A DNA stretch of 15,462 nt, taken from contig MSJI02000227.1 of assembly GCA_001931905.2 (NCBI GenBank), forward strand, positions 1-15,462. The letters are read 5' to 3'. A model generated the notes under the pieces. That model worked only from the letters and a program-made list of their open reading frames with translations. It was not told the DNA's origin and made no database searches. Source of the DNA: Cladosporium sp. IMV 00045. Its lineage: Eukaryota; Ascomycota; Dothideomycetes; Cladosporiales; Cladosporiaceae. Shown here piece after piece: positions 8,863 through 15,462 of this stretch; position 1 is the first letter of the stretch; each line of letters begins with the position of its first letter. The translations under genes were made by a program, and so were the position numbers.

Positions 8863-9776
8863 CTCACCAATCCCTGCATATGAACATGATAAGCCGACCC
8901 ATCTCCATGCTTAATCTCATACGCCGCACAAAGCGCCACAGCAACCAACAACTGATCCGAAACCCCCCTTCCCCCCTCCCCCAGCGCATCAGAAATGCTC
9001 TTCACCAAAAACCTCTCAATACAAACAACACCCGCCCAAGTCCGCCCCTCCACACACCGTCCCAGCACATCCAACTGATTCCGCACTCCAAGCAACACAG
9101 CCGTCGAAAGCAGCACCGGATCGGTGAAGACGAATGTGTAGAACCGCCCCCACGACGACGCATCGCCGCTGATGCCGTACTGCCGCGCGAAGTCGACCGC
9201 TTGCGCCCGGCAGATGCTCTCGTACAGGCCCATCACGCTGGACAGCGAGAGGTGCAGAGAGTGCAAGCTGAGCCCGATCGTGTCGTGCGCATCGTGCAGC
9301 GCGAGGGTGCGGAAGGACATGCTGCCGCGGGAGAAGGATTGCGTTAGCATGTCCATGCGGGAGAGGCGGCATGCTTCGGGCGTGAGGAGGGTGGCTTCGG
9401 CGGTGTCGAGTTCTGAGTTGCTCGGGTGGCCTTGGGAGTCGTTGTTGTCGTCGTCTTCTGTTCGAGGGCCTGTTCATCTGGCGTGCCATTGTGCTGATGA
9501 GGAAGAGCCAGATCGTCCGTCCGCATTGATGTCGACCGGTAGAGCAATCTGCCGCACAGGATGCGAAATTCGCGTCGCATCGTCTACATCTCCATCTCCA
9601 TCCAAAGTCGAGGACTGAGCAGGAGTATCGCGAAGTTTGACTCGAGAATGGCTATGTTGCCACCTGGTGACGTGAGAGCGCACTTGCTTCCTGACCTTGC
9701 CGTCAAGCGTGTCGGTGGGGTTTGTAACGTGGATGGATCGGAGTGGTTTGCTGGGTTTCTTCTTCGAGTTGCTCAT

Positions 9777-10799
9777 TTCCCTCCACCGGCGACTTAGCGT
9801 TGGGTTATTGACTTGCCATTGGGTGTTGAAATCTTTGTGTTTTGAGAGAATGGACGTGATGGGGCGAGAAACGTTTGTAGTATTGACGGCGGGTCAAGCA
9901 GAAACGAAAGTATGACGCCTCGCTTTTGGCGGGCTGATGATGTTGTTGGCTTCTTTAGTCCGAGATCATCGTAAGATCGGATGCTGGACTCAACGTTAGT
10001 GTCGATCTTCTTTTTCGGATTGAATTCACCCGGCCTGTGTTTTATTTCAAATATGTTGTTGCGCAACCATACAGTACGTGCCCTACCGATTAATTTGACA
10101 TGTACCCCAGTTGGTGCCGGAGTGCGCTCCGCCAGACTTTCGATAGTCGGGATTGAATGAGAGACAATTTTCGAGGCGCTTACACTTCCTGAACTAGTCG
10201 AGACCATTTGGGAGAAATGGCTAGGTAAAGAGACGTCTTTGATTGATTTCTTGGGACGCTACTGGGAGAATCAAATTATGCAACAACCAATGCCAATGCA
10301 AGCAGTCATGATGTTTTTTGTGAGCCAATACTCATTTCCTCGAGGCAAGAGTTCAGCCAAACGACTGCAATATCCTCCAAGCGAAACCTTTTGTTCAATG
10401 AAAGCAGTCATGATGTGTTCTTGTGAGCCAACACTCATTTCCTCGAGGTAAGACTTCAGCCCAATGACTGCAATTTCCTCCAAGCAAACCTTTTTTTCAA
10501 TGACAAGTTTCTCTGTGTCATTCAGAGAGCATAACAAAACAAGACAAATTGAAGAGTTCAGATCCACCGTCCCTGTGCATGTTGATGTGGAAAAGGAAAA
10601 GAAGGCAATGCCTCGGTCATGCATTCCCAATCGTCTCTTTGAGAATCATAAGCCAGACTGCTGGTCATGGACGCTGAGTAGAGCGACACCAATGAGTGCT
10701 CTGCTCTAAACACCATTATAAACCACAGTATGGGGCTGTTGATGAACAGTTCGATCCAATGCCGATGAGATCAGGCAGTCAATGCTCACCGCAGTCTCC
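9777..10799. other. 1-kb intergenic region upstream of the transcription-factor gene
   Basis: This gap lies between two minus-strand genes. It should hold the promoter of the transcription-factor gene and the 3' UTR of the 252-residue gene. A 137-codon minus-strand frame (10207-9794) has no recognisable motif and is not annotated. The main structure is the 102-bp duplication at 10301-10504. About 10505-10799 shows nothing further that I can name. Confidence 0.5.
10301..10504. repeat. Two-copy 102-bp tandem repeat with internal inverted repeats
   Basis: Unit 1 (10301-10402) and unit 2 (10403-10504) start with AGCAGTCATGATG and share CTCATTTCCTCGAGG, GACTTCAG/GAGTTCAG, ACTGCAAT and TTCAATGA. 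They differ by scattered substitutions and two compensating one-base indels, so both are 102 bp. Within unit 2, GCAGTCAT (10404-10411) and ATGACTGC (10464-10471) form an inverted repeat. Unit 1 keeps a shorter form, GCAGTC (10302-10307) and GACTGC (10363-10368). No gene is assigned here. Confidence 0.85.
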
Positions 10800-11558
10800 T
10801 CAAAGGCGATCAATCGGATCCAGCAAGGCGTACAGGTCCTCACCAAGCATGTGCTTCGCCTCTTCCTCGGTGGCGTGATCGGCCTCGTCGACGAAGTGGC
10901 TCTTCAGCATGACATCCGCCTCGCTCGGGACAGTGTGGTAGTTCTCGAAGGGATACTGCTTGATGACATTGCGGTGTTGCCAGTTGACGGTCTCGTTGCC
11001 TTCGACACGCGGAGCGCCCAGGAAGCGGCCGTGCAGTTTGTCGGTGGCGATGCGGTCGTCGCCTTCGTACTTCATCTCGCTCTTGGATGGCCATGGGGCA
11101 AGGTAGGGGCGGCCCAGCTTGTACTGCGGAGTGAAGACGGTGGGGAGGGCGAGGACTGGTGAAAGGTTGGAGGTGAAGGTTGGGCCGGCGACAGTCTTGC
11201 CGCTGAAGGCCGAGCGAGACGGAGTGGAGGGACAGGTGGACTGGCTATCGAGTGATGCAACTGAGCCGAATGAGCCCTTCTTGCGGCCTTTGGAGGACCG
11301 AGTGCTCGGAGTGCGGGCTGAAGAAGCTTTGCCACTGACCGGGGTCTTGGGGGTATCGGACTGCAGATTGGCCTGCAGGGATCTTTGGTGGGCCTGGACG
11401 AGCTTGCGGTATTCGCGCTTGTGGCTGTCGATATCGAAGTTGCGCGGCCAGAATGGAGAGTTTCCGCAGATCTTGCTGCGAGCCAGGTTCATCTTCTCGT
11501 GCTTCTGCTTCTCCTTGACGTTTGGGGCGATCCACTTTCTGGAGGATCCGTAAGACAT
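10800..11558 (-). CDS. Conserved-looking hypothetical protein, 252 residues
   Basis: I do not recognise this protein and give no function. The ATG at 11558-11556 is the first in the frame and has a good context (CCAAAATGTC). The codons before it run back into a probable 5'-UTR intron and then to a stop without another ATG. The N-terminus (1-55) is basic with aromatic residues (RKWIAPNVKEKQ; CGNSPFWPRNF). A Ser/Thr/Lys-rich disordered linker (65-120) follows, with several TP and SP sites. The C-terminal half (135-252) looks ordered, with KLGRPYLAPWPSKSEMKYEG, TDKLHGRFLGAPR, NETVNWQHR and QYPFENYHTVPSE, and ends in an acidic helix (DEADHATEEEAKHMLGEDLY). No transmembrane segment, signal peptide or enzyme motif is visible. 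The stop is at 10802-10800. Confidence 0.75.
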   Translation of the reverse strand: MSYGSSRKWIAPNVKEKQKHEKMNLARSKICGNSPFWPRNFDIDSHKREYRKLVQAHQRSLQANLQSDTPKTPVSGKASSARTPSTRSSKGRKKGSFGSVASLDSQSTCPSTPSRSAFSGKTVAGPTFTSNLSPVLALPTVFTPQYKLGRPYLAPWPSKSEMKYEGDDRIATDKLHGRFLGAPRVEGNETVNWQHRNVIKQYPFENYHTVPSEADVMLKSHFVDEADHATEEEAKHMLGEDLYALLDPIDRL

Positions 11559-11583
11559 TTTGGCTGATGACTGGAGGGCTCTC

Positions 11584-11645
11584 CTGTTCACGTTAGGTTA
11601 GCTCTGTCATCGAGAGACTTGGTTTCGAAGTCGAGGGCCACATAC
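11584..11645 (-). other. Probable 62-nt 5'-UTR intron of the 252-residue gene
   Basis: On the minus strand there is a GTATGT donor at 11645, a GCTAACCTAAC branch region, and an AACAG acceptor ending at 11584, 25 bp before the ATG. The length and signals match fungal introns. The exon upstream of it, read in the same frame, has no ATG before a TAG, so the intron is in the leader and does not extend the protein. Confidence 0.6.
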
Positions 11646-14008
11646 CGTTTCACAGCGGGCAGAGATGAGTGTGTAGGAAAAGTTTCTTGACAGTTTCGTG
11701 GATCGGGCGGGTTGCTGCTCTTGCGAGACCTTCGCTCTTGGGTAAGTGTCGGTTCCTACAAGCTCGGCCGATGTTGAATGGCTGAGTAGGTTGGTGATGT
11801 ACTTGAGAACCGGAAGCTCCCAGGATGCACAGCCTTTGCCTCTCGGAGATGTTGGACACCGAGATTGGGAATCAATCGAGGTTTGGTAGTGGTCGCGAGA
11901 CTTGTCGGGATACTAATGCCGTGGAGGTTGCTTGCTTGAGCACGGTGGTCGCGGTATCTGAACCTTTCGCTTCTGTCGGAGTCAGTATGTACCAGGGAAA
12001 GTATCTTGCAGTGGTCTGGTCGTGTTCGCAACGCCTCAATAAGCTGTCACCATTCAAGCCCATGTAAAATCAAGCAAGAATGATGGTATGCTCAAGGTCA
12101 AGATCGACTGCGCTCGGTCTTGGAGGAGTCGGAAGATCAAGAATGAATGAAGATCAAGTGAGCATTTATTCCGGGCAAGCACATGTCAATACACGAGCTG
12201 CACGTGTGACAATAGGCATACCTTTGAGCCTGTGATGCGGTGAGCGGAAAAAAGTCGCGTGATAATGAGAAGCTTGTGAAAGGCGACTTGCGATGAAAAG
12301 ATGCGTTGATTGCGATGGAATGCTGTAATGCCGTGATTACGACGAAAGCAAATGAATGATACAGGTTGACACTTATGCCACTGTTATTTTGGTGTTGGTG
12401 CTGAAGACCGGCGATCAGGCAGCCATCCAAGTCATTGTTCTACGTGAATTGTTCGTCGTGTTTGCAGAGCGCATGCAGTCATAACATCCGAACACGTCGC
12501 GGCCGGGAACGCGGGTGCGGACATGTGAAGAAGCGAACATGTGTGAATGCGTTGTAAAGTGAATGAGGCATTGTGTTGAAGCATGTCAGTAAAGGTAATG
12601 AGAGCATGTGAGGAGGCGAGTACATATACGGTGAAGGTAGAAGTAAGAGGTCTGGGTTGAAAGCCTCAGACAGCCACAGTGAGGTCGAGGGCAGCACGTT
12701 TCACCATTGGGAGCCAGATCGACAGAGACGAACTTGATTGGCTGCGCAAGGGCTCGGGTGGACTTACGTCACATCCTCGATTCTCTCGATGCTCGGCGTT
12801 CTCGATGCAATCCTCCATAACGAGGGCGATCGAGGGGCAGCCATGGCTTGTGAGTATTGACAGAAAAGCACAGTAATCAGATATAACATGTGGTCATCAC
12901 ATTGCAGCAACAATCACGTAAAGACAATCTCCTCCCATCATGATCAGAATGTTGGCATAGCAAAAGGTGCAGCTGGCTCTTAGCGCAAAGCATGCGCCAG
13001 CCCTTGTGTGGCGTCGTGTCTTCCCAGCATACAAAACCCACCGGCGATCCCCAGTCCTCGTCTGACAGAAGAGCAGGGCCGCCTACTTCGCTGCGCAGCC
13101 GCGTGACGGTGCGGGTGGCCCTGCGACCTTGCTGTCACGCTGGAGGAAGTTGTCGAGGAGATGATGGCGATGGTGATTTGGACAGGAGGAATGTGGCTGC
13201 GGTTTGCGCTGCTACTTGCACCGCCGCAGTCCTTTTTGGAGAAGTCCTGACATGCGCACTCCGGCCGAGGACCGCGACGAGCGCGCGCAATCGACAAGAA
13301 TAGCCATCCTGGCGTCACGAGCAGGACCAGCGCGCCCAAGCAATCTCACGCCCAGTGCCTTGTCTTTGTTCGGCCTTTATTCCCCACCGGCATGGCCCAA
13401 TATCAATCGACAAAGCAGAGCCGCCCTCGACCTGTGCACCCGGGCGCTTGCAAGCCACGCACGGGCCCCTTCGACCAACGACCAACAATCCAACCCTCGA
13501 GTCCCAGACCAGGACGTGGATGCGCGACGAGTATGCTGAAACGCCATACTTGACCTCGGTGGTCGTGATCTTTTGACAATGATCCATCTTGGTCGCATGA
13601 TTGGCCAAGCCCAGAAGATGCGGTATGTTCTCTTTATTCTTGCTCTATTCATCTCCCACAGTCGCATTGTCTACTTACCCTTTGTTGCCTCGCTGCACCA
13701 TTTACCACCTTCACTTCTTCCCTGCATATCTGCACGATTAACGACTCTCCTTTGTACTCTCAATTCCTTCGTGCCGGCACGACCTTGCAGTTAATACCCA
13801 TCTTCGTTTTACGACGCATTCACCAACGCAACCCGGTGTTACGTTGCTCCGCTTTTCTTCCTCTTTCAGCACTACAATACCACCAGCACAACAATAGACA
13901 CTTGCTTCGATTACACTCGACGCGAAAACGCCACTGGCTGGCTTATCCTCTGAACACACGCTGAACATCCTACCAGGCACACCCAGACTTTCAGCATTCG
14001 CCGCCACC
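11646..14008. other. 2.4-kb divergent intergenic region, no supported gene
   Basis: This gap lies between two divergently transcribed genes and should hold both promoters. Frames of up to 119 codons exist on both strands, but none shows a known motif or a convincing splice structure. Small marks are several ACATGTG or GCATGTG hexamer-type boxes (12520-12610) and a TTACGTCA bZIP-like site (12764-12771). The last 380 bp (about 13630-14008) are pyrimidine-rich and free of ATG, consistent with the leader of the downstream PRM1 gene. Confidence 0.5.
12764..12771. promoter_or_regulatory. TTACGTCA, CRE/ATF-like bZIP site
   Basis: The octamer is one base from the palindromic CRE (TGACGTCA) used by fungal Atf1-type bZIP factors. 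It lies about 1.2 kb from either flanking start codon, so its target, if any, is unclear. Confidence 0.2.
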
Positions 14009-15462
14009 ATGTCATCTCCAGAGAACCAACAGCAACACCCGAATCCTGCGCCGCCATCCGTTTCCGCTGGCAACCATGAGATGCGCGACTTCTATGCTTC
14101 GCAGGATGCATCACGACCTACCTCACAACCTGAACCATACCTTGCGCCCTACCTCGGTCTTCGAGCTAGACTCTCGCAGACGTGGATCAATCGATGGACT
14201 ATTCTCCTCTTACTCGTCCTAGTTCGTACTCTTTTCGCAATCGCATCGCTCGACGACAATCTCGGTTCCGCGAGGCGCGAAGCTCTCTCGGCTTGTACAG
14301 CCGTAGAGACTGCAGGCTCCGCAATGGCGAGCATGCCCCACTACATGAGCCGTGGCGTCAATGAACTCACCGTCAAAGGTGTTGAGAAAGCCACAAATGG
14401 ACTAATACAGATGCTCATCATGAGCGTCACTGGTGTCCAAGAGCTTGTTGTCTTCATCATCAATCTGCTCACATCCACCTACGTTTGCCTCATCACCTTG
14501 GCAGTCGGCGGTAGTCTTCATGTCGCCGTCGAGGTCGCCCAGGAAGTCGGTGACTTTCTCAACTCGACTGTCAAGGATGTTGGCAAAGACCTAGGCGATG
14601 CTGGAGCTGACCTCCAGAAAGTCATGAACGGCTTCCTGGATGACATCAACAAAGTCGGCAGCTTCTTCACCGGCAAGCACCCTGACCCTCCAAAGGTCGA
14701 CTTCTCAGATGAGATCGCCAAGTTGAACACTCTTCATCTCCCAGAAGGCTACGACAAGGGTCTGCAGAAGCTCAACGACTCTATTCCGACTTTCGCTGAA
14801 GTCAACAATCTTACAAACACGGCCATCCGCTTTCCTTTCCAGGAGGTGAAGAAGCTGCTCAATGAGAGCTTGCCAAGATACACTCTCAATGCTTCGATGT
14901 TTCCCGTTCCCGCCAAGGAGAAGCTCACCTTCTGTTCGGACAGCAACGGCATCAATGATTTCTTCAGCAACTTGCTCAACATCGCTCACTTGGCCAGAAC
15001 TATCTTTATCGGCGTTCTGGTCACTTTGGCAGTCTTGGTTTGTGCTCCAATGGCGTACCGCGAGTATCGGCGCTGGCGATTTGAGAAGGAGCGTGCGCAA
15101 CTCATCAAAAGTGATGCGCATGACCCGATGGATGCCGTGTATCTCGCATCCAGACCTTACACCTCCACATTCGGTCTCAAGATCGCACATATGTTCAAGT
15201 CTTCAGGCCGCCAAGCACTCGTACGCTGGACCGTCGCCTACGCCACTACTGTACCTGCACTTTTCGTGCTGACGCTTGCAATTGCTGGCCTTCTCGGTTG
15301 CCTATGCCAGTACATCCTCCTCAAGTCTATTGAGAAGGAAGTGCCTGCGCTTACGACCCAAGTAGGCGCCTTCGCCGACAAGGTCATGTATCAACTTGAC
15401 AATGCAAGCGAGAAGTGGGCTGTAGGAACCAACAAGATCATTACCGAGACCAACCTGAAGAT
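14009..15462 (+). CDS. prm1: Plasma membrane fusion protein Prm1 (3' partial)
   Basis: Prm1 is a multi-pass membrane protein that acts at the contact zone of fusing cells and promotes plasma-membrane merger during mating and, in filamentous fungi, hyphal fusion. The frame is open from the ATG at 14009 to the window end (484 complete codons), with no intron. The N-terminus is hydrophilic (1-60). The family block YLGLRARLSQTWINRW leads into the first membrane segment (about 64-80), followed by ALSACTAVE and SAMASMPHYMSRGVNEL (92-120). Further hydrophobic segments lie at about 133-176, 330-350 and 405-438. The loop between the second and third carries N-glycosylation sequons at Asn185, 256, 267, 285 and 294, which suits an extracellular domain; Asn465 is another. 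Cys96 and Cys309 are candidate conserved cysteines. Known family members are about 600-700 residues, so roughly the last quarter to third is missing here. The start context is GCCGCCACCATG. Confidence 0.93.
   Translation, partial: MSSPENQQQHPNPAPPSVSAGNHEMRDFYASQDASRPTSQPEPYLAPYLGLRARLSQTWINRWTILLLLVLVRTLFAIASLDDNLGSARREALSACTAVETAGSAMASMPHYMSRGVNELTVKGVEKATNGLIQMLIMSVTGVQELVVFIINLLTSTYVCLITLAVGGSLHVAVEVAQEVGDFLNSTVKDVGKDLGDAGADLQKVMNGFLDDINKVGSFFTGKHPDPPKVDFSDEIAKLNTLHLPEGYDKGLQKLNDSIPTFAEVNNLTNTAIRFPFQEVKKLLNESLPRYTLNASMFPVPAKEKLTFCSDSNGINDFFSNLLNIAHLARTIFIGVLVTLAVLVCAPMAYREYRRWRFEKERAQLIKSDAHDPMDAVYLASRPYTSTFGLKIAHMFKSSGRQALVRWTVAYATTVPALFVLTLAIAGLLGCLCQYILLKSIEKEVPALTTQVGAFADKVMYQLDNASEKWAVGTNKIITETNLK

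Larger units (their letters stand above)
8449..9776 (-). pseudogene. Fungal transcription-factor-domain protein (Fungal_trans_2-like, no zinc cluster), interrupted by an in-frame TGA
   Basis: The ATG at 9776 begins with a segment typical of a fungal family that keeps the regulatory domain but lacks a Zn2Cys6 cluster: VTNPTDTLDG, then VRKQVRSHVTRWQH (residues 16-43). The frame stays open to 8808 except for one TGA at codon 101 (9476-9474), inside a hydrophilic linker. After it come LSRMDMLTQSFSRGSMSFR (138-156), SSWGRFYTFVFTDPVLLSTA (208-226) and AYHVHMQGL (295-303). The last exon (8644-8449) encodes MIALRGG and WIDTNTSKLAGC. It joins in frame only through the nested intron described separately, giving GLVRMIALRGG. 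The product would be about 369 codons including the TGA position, normal for such proteins. The TGA could be a nonsense mutation (for instance CGA to TGA), a sequence error or, less likely, an atypical intron. Reinitiation at Met141 (9356) would keep most of the domain. I call it a possible pseudogene; the splice signals are intact. Confidence 0.6.

Noticed and set aside
8861..8863. A one-base G insertion (frameshift) at the exon/intron border of the transcription-factor gene
   Set aside because: Removing one G would also restore the frame, but the nested-intron model restores it with no change to the sequence and uses strong donor, branch and acceptor signals for both introns.
9322..9663. 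A 342-nt intron that would remove the TGA (donor GTGGCA at 9663, acceptor GGCAG at 9322 with a CTAAC branch)
   Set aside because: The acceptor is good, but the donor is poor, and the intron would delete family-like coding sequence on both sides of the TGA. It should still be tested by RNA-seq.
9794..10207. A 137-codon minus-strand frame directly upstream of the transcription-factor gene
   Set aside because: It has no recognisable motif, its composition is mixed, and it lies where the promoter and leader of the next gene should be.
10749..10757. GTTCGATCC as the T-loop (B box) of a tRNA gene
   Set aside because: No matching A box or acceptor and anticodon stems can be paired around it.
12980..13339. 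A 119-codon minus-strand frame with a hydrophobic start
   Set aside because: The hydrophobic start is short and is followed by low-complexity Ser/Arg sequence; the opposite strand is open too, which points to GC-rich chance frames.
13537..13543. TGAAACG upstream of PRM1 as a Ste12 pheromone-response element
   Set aside because: It differs from TGAAACA at the last base, occurs once, and is about 470 bp from the start codon.

Overview
The window is eukaryotic nuclear DNA from a filamentous ascomycete, probably a Dothideomycete. The genes are widely spaced and intron-poor. The few introns I can place have fungal splice signals: GTATGT or GTAAGT donors, CTAAC-type branch points and short AG acceptors. 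The protein families are fungal: a BET bromodomain factor with two bromodomains and an ET domain, a fungal PRM1, a fungal-type transcription-factor-domain protein, and a DUF4050/Gag1-like protein. Nothing bacterial, viral or CRISPR-like was seen. The class assignment rests on general resemblance only.

Layout from left to right. (1) 1-1673, +: the 3' part of a BDF1-type BET gene; the window opens inside bromodomain 1. (2) 1674-4178: a 2.5-kb gap holding a TTGC microsatellite. (3) 4179-5186, +: a DUF4050/Gag1-like clamp protein. (4) 5696-7459, +: a 587-residue, mostly disordered, unrecognised protein. (5) 7460-8448: AT-richer non-coding DNA. (6) 8449-9776, -: a fungal transcription-factor-domain protein without a zinc cluster. 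(7) 9777-10799: non-coding DNA with a 102-bp tandem duplication. (8) 10800-11558, -: an unrecognised 252-residue protein with a probable 5'-UTR intron. (9) 11646-14008: a long gap ending in an ATG-free, pyrimidine-rich leader. (10) 14009 to the window end, +: PRM1, the plasma-membrane cell-fusion protein, cut off at its 3' end.

The most interesting locus is the transcription-factor gene at 8449-9776. No single GT-AG intron joins its conserved HMQGL and MIALRGG segments in frame. Two nested excisions do so exactly. Removing an inner 61-nt intron (8861-8801) fuses the G at 8862 to TAAGT at 8800, which creates a perfect GTAAGT donor for an outer intron ending at 8645. This is the layout of a spliceosomal twin intron (stwintron) of the D1,2 type. 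The same gene carries one in-frame TGA (9476-9474) in an otherwise open frame, with no canonical intron that plausibly removes it. It may therefore be a recent nonsense allele, a pseudogene or a sequence error.

The genes do not form a recognisable pathway cluster. BDF1 (chromatin reading), PRM1 (cell fusion) and the rest look like ordinary chromosomal neighbours.
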